Shown here: positions 1 through 8,535 of the stretch, piece by piece | Numbering within the stretch: the stretch's first letter is position 1 | How the letters are laid out: the number at the start of each line of letters is the position of its first letter | Origin: Dechloromonas denitrificans | Lineage (GTDB): Bacteria > Pseudomonadota > Gammaproteobacteria > Burkholderiales > Rhodocyclaceae | Assembly (NCBI RefSeq): GCF_001551835.1 | Contig: NZ_LODL01000021.1 | Coordinates: forward strand, 603,679-667,678 | Length of the DNA: 64,000 bases | Reading direction: 5' to 3' | The notes under the pieces: model-generated | What the model was told of the DNA's origin: nothing | Database searches by the model: none | The model's input: only the letters and a program-made list of their open reading frames with translations | Made by a program: the position numbers and the translations under genes

Positions 1-63
1 CAGAGGGGCGCATTATCTAGAGTTACCGTCTTCACGTCAAGATATATCAGCAGTCGAGCCAGG

Positions 64-681
64 TCAGCCTCCCAGCCACTCCAACAAAGGCGCCCATTGC
101 TCAACATCGCGCCTATGCTTTGCTCGAGGCGGATCAAATACCGTCTGTCCGCCAGCAGCAACGTTTACGTAGTTCTGAGTATTGCGCAAATACGCAACGA
201 TCGGGATATCAAAATGCTTGAGAAACTCTTCCAGCATACCAGCAGCCTTGGTGCGAGGATCGACACGCATGGCGACAATACCCACCTTGCCTCGACTCCC
301 CCGCATTTCACTGCGGATGGAATTCAGAAAATCCTCAGTTGCTGCCATGTCAAACACAGAGGGCACCAAGGGCACGACGACCTTATCAACAACACGAAGG
401 TAGTCCGTCAGCTTGTACCCCTGCAAACCGGCTGGCGCATCAACCACCACCCAATCAGCCTCCTTAGGCAGATTCAGCACAATCTGATTACCGGCAAAGT
501 AGCCTGTGACCGGTGGTAGTGCGGGTTCACGGAAAGCCATCCAGCGCAAAGCTGATTGCTGGCGATCCAAATCACACAGCGTGGTTTTTTTACCCTGATT
601 GGCAAAATAGCCTGACAGATTCGTCGCCAGCGTTGTCTTGCCAGCCCCGCCCTTTGGATTCGCCACCATTACTGCGCGCAT
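64..681 (-). CDS. ParA-family ATPase (orphan)
   Basis: A 205-residue MinD/ParA-type P-loop ATPase. The deviant Walker A motif KGGAGKTT is at residues 10-17, with the signature lysine at 10 and the catalytic lysine at 15. Walker A' reads DLDRQQS (37-43), followed by VVVDAPAGL. The open frame runs further upstream, but that stretch crosses the divergent regulator gene; the ATG at 681 gives the standard ParA N-terminus and sits just below a promoter. No parB or parS is visible, so a plasmid or chromosome partition role is not supported. Such small solitary ParA proteins may position other cargo. The family call is firm and the cargo is unknown. Confidence 0.85.
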   Translation of the reverse strand: MRAVMVANPKGGAGKTTLATNLSGYFANQGKKTTLCDLDRQQSALRWMAFREPALPPVTGYFAGNQIVLNLPKEADWVVVDAPAGLQGYKLTDYLRVVDKVVVPLVPSVFDMAATEDFLNSIRSEMRGSRGKVGIVAMRVDPRTKAAGMLEEFLKHFDIPIVAYLRNTQNYVNVAAGGQTVFDPPRAKHRRDVEQWAPLLEWLGG

Positions 682-691
682 ATAGACCCCT

Positions 692-705
692 CGAATATTT
701 ATTCG
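692..705. promoter_or_regulatory. Candidate operator palindrome
   Basis: The perfect inverted repeat CGAATA-TT-TATTCG lies between the -10 box and the start codon of the ParA-type gene, over the predicted transcription start. A regulator bound here would block transcription. The divergent IclR-type protein and the ParA-type protein itself are candidate binders, by inference only. Confidence 0.35.
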
Positions 706-708
706 CAG

Positions 709-737
709 ATTATATTCGGCCGACGCAAGCCCGTCAT
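709..737 (-). promoter_or_regulatory. sigma-70 promoter of the ParA-type gene
   Basis: Read on the minus strand, a perfect -10 TATAAT (709-714) is separated by 17 bases from ATGACG (732-737), which matches TTGACA at four of six positions. The expected start site is near 702, about 20 bases before the ATG at 681. Confidence 0.55.
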
Positions 738-777
738 AGATGCATAGAATGTAGGTTTTGCTCAATCTAGAAAAATC

Positions 778-1578
778 ATGATCACCAAAGTGGCAAGTGA
801 GCGGCAAGGCATACAGTCCGTCGAGGTAGGGTTCCGTCTGTTGAAGGTTCTGGCCGCCGCCAACCGCCCGATGATGTTGCGTGACATCGCCAAGGGCGGC
901 GGCATGCCAGCCGCCAAGGCTCACCGCTACATGGTCAGCTTTCTTCGCATCGGCATCGTCGAACAAGATGTAAGCAGTGGACGCTATGACCTCGGCGCCT
1001 ACGCACTGGAGCTGGGCCTTTCAGGACTGGGACGACTAGACCCCGTCCGCTTGGCAGGCCCGATTCTGGAGTCTCTATGTGAAGAGATACACGAAACGGT
1101 CGGCCTCGCAGTCTGGGGAACTTACGGGGCAACGATCGTCCGCATCGTTGACGCAGGAGCTCCGATCACCATCACCGTTCGCCCCGGCACCGTCCTTTCG
1201 CTCTCGAAATCAGCCACCGGACGCGCTTTTTCGGCGTTCTACCGCTCGCCGTTCCTCAAAAAGATACTCGATGAAGAACTGCGCGAAGCCGCTGAGAGCA
1301 GCGATATCTCGATCACCACCTTACGCAGGCAGCTGGAAAAAACGCTGACCGATTTCCGCAACCACGGCATTGCCCGCGCCACCGGCAGCCTGACTCCCGG
1401 CATCAACGGCTTCAGCGCCCCTGTTTACGACCATACCGGCAGCATGGTGGCAGCAATCACCTCACTGGGATCAGTCGGGGAGTTCAATGTAGAGTGGGAT
1501 AGCCCGGTGGCCAAGGCAATGATTGAAGCGGCACTCGCCTTGTCTCACCGCCTCGGTTTTGGCAGCGTAAAGGAGTGA
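778..1578 (+). CDS. IclR-family transcriptional regulator
   Basis: A 266-residue protein with IclR architecture: an N-terminal winged helix-turn-helix (about residues 10-75, with the recognition region around AKAHRYMVSF) and a C-terminal effector-binding domain (about 90-260). Typical elements are GTVLSLSKSATGRAF and the late PVYDHTGSMVAAI segment. Members bind a small aromatic or organic acid ligand and control a neighbouring catabolic operon, but no catabolic gene is present here, so target and ligand are unknown. It is divergent from the ParA-type gene across about 96 bases. The ATG at 778 is the first plausible start. Confidence 0.88.
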   Translation: MITKVASERQGIQSVEVGFRLLKVLAAANRPMMLRDIAKGGGMPAAKAHRYMVSFLRIGIVEQDVSSGRYDLGAYALELGLSGLGRLDPVRLAGPILESLCEEIHETVGLAVWGTYGATIVRIVDAGAPITITVRPGTVLSLSKSATGRAFSAFYRSPFLKKILDEELREAAESSDISITTLRRQLEKTLTDFRNHGIARATGSLTPGINGFSAPVYDHTGSMVAAITSLGSVGEFNVEWDSPVAKAMIEAALALSHRLGFGSVKE

Positions 1579-1583
1579 ACCGC

Positions 1584-1657
1584 TGGTGCCCCCGAACGGA
1601 ATCGAACCGCTACCTGATGATTACAAATCAACTGCACGACCTTCATGCTACGGGGGC
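1584..1657 (-). tRNA. tRNA-Thr(UGU)-like gene with atypical core
   Basis: On the minus strand a cloverleaf can be drawn. The 7-bp acceptor stem GCCCCCG/CGGGGGC has an encoded CCA, the T-arm carries the loop TTCGATT, and the anticodon loop TTTGTAA (1621-1627) gives anticodon TGT, which would read ACA (Thr). Several features are unusual: the D-loop has only 7 bases, position 14 appears to be G rather than the near-invariant A, the anticodon stem has a U-U mismatch, and the variable region has 4 bases. It may be a divergent functional tRNA or a decaying copy. Confidence 0.6.
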
Positions 1658-1703
1658 GCCTTACGACGGGGCCGGATTATAGCGTGATCGCCTGAAGAAC
1701 AAC

Positions 1704-3464
1704 ATGACGACACTCACCAATCCTTTTGAAATTGCCCGCGAGACCCTTCGCCTGCTGGCCACGCGACGCATTCCACCGACGCCTGACAACTATTTGACGC
1801 TCTACCATGAGATAGCTGGAACCAAGCCTAGCACCGACAGCTTTCCAGAAAAACAAATGCGTTCGCTGGCTGCCGCGCTCCCCAAGAGCACCCCCGAACA
1901 ACTGCGTCTCGCACGCCAACTGGACGAAGCAGTCAAAGCGGCGAACTGGGAGGATTACAAAAATCGCCTGGTCGATTTCATCAGCGCCCTCACCGAAGCC
2001 CAAAAGCTAGCCTGGTCCGACGTCATCACCGACCTTGTTCGTCAGTGGGATGCCAAGCATGTCGGGCTCACCATCGCCCGCAAACGAGAGTCACTTGAAC
2101 ATGTACTAACTGCCAGCGGCGCCAATCCGGAAACTTTGTTCAATCGCCTGCAAAATCTGTTGCGCTCTTGGGGACAAGGCAAGGAGGATATGGCCTCTAC
2201 TGGTGAAGTCGTTCCGTCAGAAATCCATCCTTCGACGATGTCGACCGCAGCACACGCTGACCAGCTACTCCCTGAACTGCGCCAGCTATTTGCCTTCACA
2301 CTGGAAACGTCAATTTCCACCCAACTGCTTGAAAGCCCACAACTGGCCGGTGACGCCAAGGCACTTGCAACGGATATCCGGAGCGCCAACAGCGTTGAGG
2401 AGATGCAGGGATTTCTGACCCGACTAAAACGCTTCGCCTTTAAACTTGAACTACTGGCCGAAGACCAAGCTGAGCTACGGCACAGCCTGCTTGGCCTGCT
2501 CAGCCTCCTCGTTGAAAACATCACCGAACTTGTCTTGGATGATCGCTGGCTTCACGGCCAAATTACCATCGTTCGCGACATCATCGAAAAACCGCTCTCA
2601 CAACGCACTCTTGACGATGCGGAACGGCGACTGAAGGAGGTTTTGTTCAAGCAGGGGCAACTCAAAGCAAGCCTCTCCGAAGCAAGAGAAGCCATCAAAC
2701 ACATGCTTACCGGCTTCGTGGATCAGTTAGCCGACTTTGCAGAGGCAACATCCGATTATCACGACAAGATTGAAGACTACGCAGGCAAAATTAGCGCGGC
2801 TCAAGACATCGCCGCCCTCGAAACAGTTCTCGGGGAAGTCATGCGCGAAACGCGCAACATCCAGTTCAACGCCCAGCGCTCACGTGATGAGTTGAGGTCG
2901 ACTCAGAAAAAAGTCCATGAAGCCGAACAGCGGATCCTGGAACTGGAGCGCGAACTGGAAACCACCAGCGATCTCGTCCGCCACGATCAGTTGACCGGCG
3001 CCCTCAACCGGCGCGGCCTGGAAGACATGTTCGCCAAGGAGATCGCACGTTCGAAGCGCCATGAAACGGTGCTCTCCGTTGGTCTGCTCGACATAGACAA
3101 CTTCAAGAAGCTGAACGACTCACTGGGTCACGATGCCGGCGACCAGGCGCTGATGCATCTCGCCCGCGTCTGTCGCGAAACCCTGCGCCCGCAGGACACC
3201 GTGGCACGCTATGGCGGCGAAGAGTTTGTCATCCTGCTACCGGAAACCCCACTCGATGACGCAGCCATTGTACTCAGCCGCCTACAACGCGAGCTGACCA
3301 AGAAGTTTTTCCTGCATGACAACGAAAAGATCCTGATTACTTTCAGCGCAGGGGTGGCACAAATGGCTCCGGAAGACACCCCAGCCGTCGTAATCAAACG
3401 TGCCGACGAAGCCATGTATCAGGCAAAACAGACAGGCAAGAACCGGGTCGTCAAAGCACCGTAA
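1704..3464 (+). CDS. Diguanylate cyclase (GGDEF domain)
   Basis: A 586-residue cytoplasmic protein with no membrane segment. Residues 1 to about 410 are a helical sensor or dimerisation region, ending in a coiled coil (ELERELETTSDLVRHD). The GGDEF domain follows from about residue 420. The active-site loop is GGEEF (504-508), and RPQD (495-498) lies exactly five residues before it, so the allosteric I-site RxxD is intact. It should make cyclic di-GMP with product inhibition. The window also encodes the c-di-GMP-binding brake YcgR (26525-27310), so a role in the motility-to-sessile switch is plausible. The input signal is not visible. Confidence 0.92.
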   Translation: MTTLTNPFEIARETLRLLATRRIPPTPDNYLTLYHEIAGTKPSTDSFPEKQMRSLAAALPKSTPEQLRLARQLDEAVKAANWEDYKNRLVDFISALTEAQKLAWSDVITDLVRQWDAKHVGLTIARKRESLEHVLTASGANPETLFNRLQNLLRSWGQGKEDMASTGEVVPSEIHPSTMSTAAHADQLLPELRQLFAFTLETSISTQLLESPQLAGDAKALATDIRSANSVEEMQGFLTRLKRFAFKLELLAEDQAELRHSLLGLLSLLVENITELVLDDRWLHGQITIVRDIIEKPLSQRTLDDAERRLKEVLFKQGQLKASLSEAREAIKHMLTGFVDQLADFAEATSDYHDKIEDYAGKISAAQDIAALETVLGEVMRETRNIQFNAQRSRDELRSTQKKVHEAEQRILELERELETTSDLVRHDQLTGALNRRGLEDMFAKEIARSKRHETVLSVGLLDIDNFKKLNDSLGHDAGDQALMHLARVCRETLRPQDTVARYGGEEFVILLPETPLDDAAIVLSRLQRELTKKFFLHDNEKILITFSAGVAQMAPEDTPAVVIKRADEAMYQAKQTGKNRVVKAP

Positions 3465-3785
3465 ACAATCAAACACAGGGCTCTTAGCTCCGCCACAAAG
3501 ATACCGGGTAACGAAAATCGGGTTGATATAATCGCCCCGCGCTAAAACCAGCGAAGAGCCGCTCTACAAGAAGCAGATTATGCAGATTCGACAGTGGTGA
3601 CGGCTCTCTGGATTCGCCAGAGAACAAAACATTCAAGAAATACACGCAATCGACGATAACAACCCCGGGGCCGGCTGATTGGAGCGCCACGCCAGCGCAT
3701 GCGAAAGATACGATTGTGCGTGTGGGGTTGGGCGACGTGACGGATATATTCGATGAATCAAGCAGTAAAACGGAGGAGTCAAAGA
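3465..3785 (+). other. Leader region before the nucleotide-sugar operon
   Basis: This 321-base gap has no convincing gene. TATAAT at 3527-3532 could be a -10 box, though no good -35 precedes it; it would give a leader of about 245 bases. The hairpin TCTCTGG/CCAGAGA (3605-3611 with 3617-3623) overlaps an alternative pairing of AGAGCCG (3555-3561) with CGGCTCT (3601-3607), so the two stems exclude each other. A six-codon ORF, ATG at 3580 to TGA at 3600, ends where the stem begins. No ops/JUMPstart element was found. The 3' end carries GGAGG ahead of rfbF. Confidence 0.35.
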
Positions 3786-4559
3786 TTGAAGGCTGTAATC
3801 CTAGCTGGTGGCCTTGGCACCCGGATTTCTGAAGAGACCCATCTGAAGCCCAAGCCAATGATTGAAGTTGGCGGCAAACCGATCCTCTGGCACATCCTCA
3901 AGATGTACTCCCACCACGGCATTAACGATTTCATCATTTGCTGTGGCTACAAGGGCTATGTCATCAAGGAGTACTTCGCCAATTACTTCCTGCACATGTC
4001 TGATGTAACGTTCGACATGGTAAATAACCGCATGGAAGTACATGAACGGCATGCCGAGCCCTGGCGGGTAACGCTCGTCGACACCGGCGAACACACCATG
4101 ACCGGCGGCCGTCTCAAGCGGATTGCCGATTTTGTCAAAGACGACGAGGCCTTCTGCTTTACCTATGGCGACGGCGTTTCCGACATCGACATTTCCCGCC
4201 TGATTACCTTCCACAAAAGCCACAACAAGCTGGCGACCATCACCGCCGTACAACCGCCGGGCCGCTACGGCGCCTTGAACATCGCGGCAGGCGCCGTCGC
4301 TGAATTCATCGAAAAGCCACGCGGCGATGGGGGCTGGATCAACGGCGGCTTTTTCGTTCTCTCGCCCGAGTGTCTAGACTATATCGACGGAGATGCCTCC
4401 GCCTGGGAAGGTGAACCGCTAGCCACACTGGCCAAGGCAGAACAACTGGCGGCCTTCGAGCACCCGGGCTTCTGGCAGGCGATGGACACCTTGCGTGATC
4501 GCATCCACCTTGAATCACTGTGGGAAAACAACCGCGCCCCGTGGAAACTCTGGAAATGA
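3786..4559 (+). CDS. rfbF: Glucose-1-phosphate cytidylyltransferase
   Basis: Forms CDP-glucose from CTP and glucose-1-phosphate, the first committed step to CDP-3,6-dideoxyhexoses. I chose TTG at 3786, preceded by GGAGG, because it gives the N-terminus MKAVILAGGLGTR and 257 residues, the usual family length; an ATG at 3753 would add 11 residues. The nucleotide-binding motif GGLGTR is near the N-terminus, followed by KPKPMIEVGGKP and the metal-site region YGDGVSDID. It overlaps rfbG at an ATGA junction. The identity is firm because the next two genes are the matching pathway steps. Confidence 0.93.
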   Translation: MKAVILAGGLGTRISEETHLKPKPMIEVGGKPILWHILKMYSHHGINDFIICCGYKGYVIKEYFANYFLHMSDVTFDMVNNRMEVHERHAEPWRVTLVDTGEHTMTGGRLKRIADFVKDDEAFCFTYGDGVSDIDISRLITFHKSHNKLATITAVQPPGRYGALNIAAGAVAEFIEKPRGDGGWINGGFFVLSPECLDYIDGDASAWEGEPLATLAKAEQLAAFEHPGFWQAMDTLRDRIHLESLWENNRAPWKLWK

Positions 4560-5614
4560 TGGCCAGCAGCTATTCCGGTAAGCGCGTTCTGATTACCGGC
4601 CATACCGGATTCAAGGGAAGCTGGCTAAGTCATTGGCTCAACGCTCGTGGTGCCCAGGTTTCCGGCCTGGCCCTCGCGCCGGAAACCCAACCCAACCTAT
4701 TTAACGAGCTAGGGCTCGCCCAGCATATTGACCATCGCCTTTGCGACCTGCGCGACCGCGATGCGCTGGCCCGGCACGTTGCTGCAATTCAACCGGAAAT
4801 TGTCTTCCATCTCGCGGCCCAGGCACTCGTCCGACGCAGCTATCAAAATCCGGTGGAAACCTTCGCCACCAACGTGATGGGCACGGCGCACCTGCTGGAA
4901 TCCTGTTTCGCCACCTCGTCCGTCCGTGCGATCGTAGTCGTCACCTCGGACAAATGCTATGCCCCGAGCAGTTCAGCCTGGGGCTACCGCGAATGCGACC
5001 CGCTGGGGGGGCACGACCCTTACAGTGCCAGCAAAGCTTGCGAGGAATGGGTTGCCACCGCCTGGCAAAAAAGCTTCGGCGGCAAAGCCGGTGCCCCACT
5101 GATCGCGACCACTAGAGCCGGCAATGTCATCGGCGGCGGCGACTGGGCGGAAGATCGCCTGATTCCCGACCTGGTCCGCGCTCGACAGGCGCATCAAAGC
5201 GCCCGCATCCGCAACCCCAATGCCGTTCGCCCTTGGCAACATGTTCTCGAACCACTGGCCGGCTACCTGCAACTTGGCGAGCGCTTGCTGGCCGAGGATG
5301 GCAAGTACGCATGCGCCTGGAACTTCGGCCCGGAAATCGGTGCCATGCGCCCGGTGGCTGATCTTTGTGCCGCCCTCGAGCCCGTCCTCGGCCTTGACTG
5401 GCAGATCGACGCAACAACGGAACACCCTCACGAGGCTGAGTTCCTCAGGCTGGATAGCAGCCGCGCCCGATTGCTGCTTGACTGGCAACCACGCTGGTCC
5501 TTCGATGAAACCATGCAGCTCACCGGGCAGTGGTATGCCCGCCATGCCGCCGGCGAATCGGCCAGGGACCTGTGTAACGAACAACTGCAGAAATACCGGA
5601 ACAGCAATGGATAA
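4556..5614 (+). CDS. rfbG: CDP-glucose 4,6-dehydratase
   Basis: An extended short-chain dehydrogenase of 352 residues that converts CDP-glucose to CDP-4-keto-6-deoxyglucose with bound NAD. The Rossmann motif GHTGFKGSW is near the N-terminus, and the catalytic YSASK of the YxxxK motif follows GGHDP. The ATG at 4556 overlaps the rfbF stop (ATGA); a second ATG follows at 4559, and the longer upstream frame is unlikely. Translation is probably coupled to rfbF and, at the 3' end, to rfbH. Confidence 0.92.
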   Translation: MMASSYSGKRVLITGHTGFKGSWLSHWLNARGAQVSGLALAPETQPNLFNELGLAQHIDHRLCDLRDRDALARHVAAIQPEIVFHLAAQALVRRSYQNPVETFATNVMGTAHLLESCFATSSVRAIVVVTSDKCYAPSSSAWGYRECDPLGGHDPYSASKACEEWVATAWQKSFGGKAGAPLIATTRAGNVIGGGDWAEDRLIPDLVRARQAHQSARIRNPNAVRPWQHVLEPLAGYLQLGERLLAEDGKYACAWNFGPEIGAMRPVADLCAALEPVLGLDWQIDATTEHPHEAEFLRLDSSRARLLLDWQPRWSFDETMQLTGQWYARHAAGESARDLCNEQLQKYRNSNG

Positions 5615-7007
5615 CACCCCAAGCCGCGATGCCATTCATCGCGCCGTCAGCCAGTACATCGCCGACGCTGCGCAAGACAACACCTTCATCCCTGGCCAAA
5701 CGCCCATCCCGCCATCGGGCAAAGTGGTCGGTGAACCCGAAATCCAGGCCATGATCGACGCCTCGCTTGATGCCTGGCTGACCACCGGTCGATTCAACGC
5801 CGAGTTCGAAGCCCGCCTGACGGCCTTTCTTGGCGTCGAGCGCAGTATTACCGTCAATTCCGGATCCTCGGCCAATCTCGTCGCCGTTTCATCGCTCTTT
5901 TCTCCGCAGCTAGGGAAAAATGCACTGCGTCCGGGCGATGAAGTGATCACGGTCGCTGCCGGCTTTCCGACCACCGTCAATCCGGTCATCCAAAACGGGG
6001 GTTGCCCTGTTTTCATCGACATCTCCCGCGACACCTACAACATCGATGCGAGCCAGCTCAACGCTGCACTCTCGCCTAAAACCCGGGCCGTCGTTCTCGC
6101 CCATACGCTGGGCAACCCCTTCGATCTGGCAGCCGTAACGCGCTTTTGTGCCGAACACAATCTATGGCTGATCGAAGACTGCTGCGATGCCCTCGGCGCC
6201 CGTTATACGCTGCCCGAAGAGGAAGCCGGCTGGCGGGCCACCTTACCGGAAAATGGAGGCGACACCCTGTGGCGACGGGCCGACCCAGCCGAACACAGCG
6301 GCAAGGTCGGCAGTTTTGGCCATCTCGGCACGCTTTCCTTCTACCCCGCCCACCACATCACGATGGGCGAAGGGGGGGCCGTTTTTTCCAGCAATCCGCA
6401 ATTGATGCGCATTGCGGAATCGATCCGCGACTGGGGTCGGGATTGCTGGTGCCCGCCGGGAAAAGACAATACCTGCGGCAAGCGTTTTTGCTGGAAACTG
6501 GGCGATCTACCCGAGGGTTACGACCATAAATATGTCTATTCCAATCTCGGCTACAACCTGAAAATCACCGACATGCAGGCTGCCTGCGCCCTGGCTCAGA
6601 TGGACCGCCTCCCCGGCTTCATCGAGGCGCGACAGCGTAATTTCGCGTACTTGAGCGAGCGCCTGGCACCGCTCGAAGAATTCCTGATCATGCCCTGCGC
6701 CACGCCATGCAGCCAGCCGTCATGGTTTGGTTTTCCGCTGACGCTGAAAAAAGACACCGGGACGCATCGCCTGGATTTGCTGCGTTATCTTGAGCAATAT
6801 CATATCGGTACCCGCTTGCTGTTTGCCGGCAATTTGACCCGACAACCCTATTTCGCGACGCGTCATTTCCGGGTTGCCGGCGCCCTGAGCAATACCGATA
6901 CCGCGGCCGAAAGCGCCTTCTGGGTCGGGGTATGGCCGGGTCTGAGCGAAGCCCATCTCGATTATGTGGCGGACCGGATTGGTGAGTTTTTCGGAGTCGG
7001 CTTTTGA
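5607..7007 (+). CDS. rfbH: CDP-4-keto-6-deoxyglucose 3-dehydrase (E1)
   Basis: A PMP-dependent [2Fe-2S] enzyme that removes the C3 hydroxyl of CDP-4-keto-6-deoxyglucose. The usual aminotransferase-fold lysine is replaced by His249 in [13 protein letters not shown], a hallmark of this family. Cluster cysteines are visible as C280-W-C282-x7-C290, with Cys193 as the likely fourth. The known family pattern is C-x57-C-x-C-x7-C in about 437 residues. Here the first gap is 86, so 29 extra residues are inserted, matching the 466-residue length. The start at 5607 overlaps the rfbG stop by 8 bases. The partner reductase E3 (AscD/RfbI type) is not in the window. Confidence 0.92.
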   Translation: MDNTPSRDAIHRAVSQYIADAAQDNTFIPGQTPIPPSGKVVGEPEIQAMIDASLDAWLTTGRFNAEFEARLTAFLGVERSITVNSGSSANLVAVSSLFSPQLGKNALRPGDEVITVAAGFPTTVNPVIQNGGCPVFIDISRDTYNIDASQLNAALSPKTRAVVLAHTLGNPFDLAAVTRFCAEHNLWLIEDCCDALGARYTLPEEEAGWRATLPENGGDTLWRRADPAEHSGKVGSFGHLGTLSFYPAHHITMGEGGAVFSSNPQLMRIAESIRDWGRDCWCPPGKDNTCGKRFCWKLGDLPEGYDHKYVYSNLGYNLKITDMQAACALAQMDRLPGFIEARQRNFAYLSERLAPLEEFLIMPCATPCSQPSWFGFPLTLKKDTGTHRLDLLRYLEQYHIGTRLLFAGNLTRQPYFATRHFRVAGALSNTDTAAESAFWVGVWPGLSEAHLDYVADRIGEFFGVGF

Positions 7008-7573
7008 GCCACCCGGCCTTCGGCATTCACAGCACGGCATTGCCGGGCTGCCTTGAGCTATCCGCGCCCCACCAGCAGGACGAGCGGGGCAGTTTCGTCA
7101 AGATCTTCCACCGGGATGCCTTTGCCGCGCTCAAGCTGCCGGTGGACTTTCCCGAGGTTTATTACTCGGTTTCACAGCGCGACGTTGTGCGTGGCCTGCA
7201 TTTTCAGACCCCCCCGGCCCAACATGCCAAGCTGGTCTACTGCCCGCAAGGCCGGGTCAGGGATGCCGTCCTTGACCTCCGCGCCGGCTCCCCGACCTTT
7301 GGCCAACACTTCGTTGTGGAGCTATCGAGCGAAGCCGCCAACATGCTCTACATTCCGCCCGGCCTGGCACACGGTTTCCGAACGCTGAGCGACACGGCCA
7401 TCGTCGTCTATCACGTCAGTAGCCAGTATTCGCCCGAGCATGACCAAGGAATTCGCTGGAATTCAGCCGGGATTGCCTGGGGTATCGAGCACCCCATACT
7501 TTCCGCACGGGATGCCGCACACCCCGCACTGGCAGATTTTGCAAGCCCTTTCCATTACGAAGGGGAAGCGTGA
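7004..7573 (+). CDS. RmlC-type nucleotide-sugar epimerase (AscE-like?)
   Basis: A 189-residue cupin of the dTDP-4-keto-6-deoxyhexose 3,5-epimerase family. The catalytic His66 lies in [14 protein letters not shown] is the conserved strand, and [17 protein letters not shown] contains the family tyrosine. The TTG start at 7004 overlaps the rfbH stop, with GGAG upstream. After RfbH, an RmlC-like epimerase is expected to act on CDP-3,6-dideoxy-4-hexulose at C5, as AscE does in CDP-ascarylose synthesis. No rmlA/B/D genes are nearby, which argues against an ordinary rhamnose role. The family is firm; the substrate is inferred from context. Confidence 0.85.
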   Translation: MSHPAFGIHSTALPGCLELSAPHQQDERGSFVKIFHRDAFAALKLPVDFPEVYYSVSQRDVVRGLHFQTPPAQHAKLVYCPQGRVRDAVLDLRAGSPTFGQHFVVELSSEAANMLYIPPGLAHGFRTLSDTAIVVYHVSSQYSPEHDQGIRWNSAGIAWGIEHPILSARDAAHPALADFASPFHYEGEA

Positions 7574-8478
7574 TGCGGATCCTGGTTACCGGCGCTGGCG
7601 GATTTGTCGGGCAACACCTGATACCGCAGCTGCTTGCCGAAGGGCATGCGGTAGCCTGCCTGACGCGCGACCCGGCGAAGCTGCCAGAGGCCTGGGCCGA
7701 TCTCCCCCGGGCAGGCACGGACCCTGACGGTCTGGGCATTCGTGCCCTTTGCCAGCAATTTCGGCCCCAAGTGGTCATCCACCTAGCCAGCCATTACATC
7801 ACCGAGCACAGTTTCACCGACATCGCGCCGCTCATTCAAGCCAATCTACTGCTCGGCACCCAGTTGCTGGAGTCGATGCGGGAATCCGGCTGCGATGCCC
7901 TAGTCTATGCTGGCACATCGTGGCAACACTATCGCAATGAAGAATACTGCCCGGCCAATTTGTACGCGGCAACCAAGCAGGCGTTATCAACCTTGGCAGA
8001 ATACTACCGGGATGCCTGTGGCCTGCGTATATTGGAGCTTCATCTTTACGACAGTTACGGCGAAGATGACCCGAGAAAAAAGTTAATCAATCTACTTGAG
8101 CTTTCCAGCCAATCGTCCGATAAATTAAAAATATCGGAAGGTCGCCAGTTGCTCCACCTAGTCCACATTGATGATGTCTGTCGCGGCTTTGAGTTGGCTT
8201 GCCAGCAAGTAAGTAATTTCGCTGCCGGCGAAAGAAAGGTATACCGATTGCCGGCAGGTGAACTTCTCAGCCTGCGAGAGTTGGTTGCCCGCTTTGATGC
8301 GGCGGCCCCCACTTACCCCGCACAACTGGAGTGGGGAGCCAAACCCTACCGGCTACGAGAGGTCTTTGAACCTTGGGAAGACGCCCCCGCGCTGCCCGGC
8401 TGGCAAGCAGAGGTTTCAATCGACGAAGGAATGCGGCGTCTTCGATGCCCTGACGTGGCCCGCTCAAAGAAATCTTAG
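7573..8478 (+). CDS. NAD(P)-dependent 4-ketosugar reductase (SDR)
   Basis: A 301-residue extended SDR with the nucleotide motif GAGGFVG at residues 8-14, the catalytic Y-A-A-T-K (YxxxK), and an upstream Thr/Ser in YAGTSW. The ATG at 7573 overlaps the epimerase stop and has AGGGG upstream; a GTG one codon earlier is less likely. Its length matches CDP-abequose and CDP-paratose synthases (RfbJ/RfbS) and the ascarylose reductase AscF, which reduce the C4 ketone as the last step. With the preceding epimerase an L-sugar of ascarylose type is favoured. The stereochemistry cannot be read from sequence. Confidence 0.8.
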   Translation: MRILVTGAGGFVGQHLIPQLLAEGHAVACLTRDPAKLPEAWADLPRAGTDPDGLGIRALCQQFRPQVVIHLASHYITEHSFTDIAPLIQANLLLGTQLLESMRESGCDALVYAGTSWQHYRNEEYCPANLYAATKQALSTLAEYYRDACGLRILELHLYDSYGEDDPRKKLINLLELSSQSSDKLKISEGRQLLHLVHIDDVCRGFELACQQVSNFAAGERKVYRLPAGELLSLRELVARFDAAAPTYPAQLEWGAKPYRLREVFEPWEDAPALPGWQAEVSIDEGMRRLRCPDVARSKKS

Positions 8479-8535
8479 TATCACCCAACCACTCCCCAAA
8501 AGGGCAACGCGACACTTAACTAGAAGGCTTAAGTG

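Noticed and set aside
682..966. Upstream extension of the ParA-type frame by 95 residues
   Set aside because: It crosses the promoter and runs antisense into the IclR-type gene; the ATG at 681 gives the standard family N-terminus.
3465..3785. ops/JUMPstart element expected before polysaccharide operons
   Set aside because: No GGCGGTAGC-like element was found in the leader.
3484..3858. Leftward ORF of 124 residues in the gap before rfbF
   Set aside because: Its sequence is low in domain-like character, it overlaps the rfbF start, and it has no convincing ribosome site.
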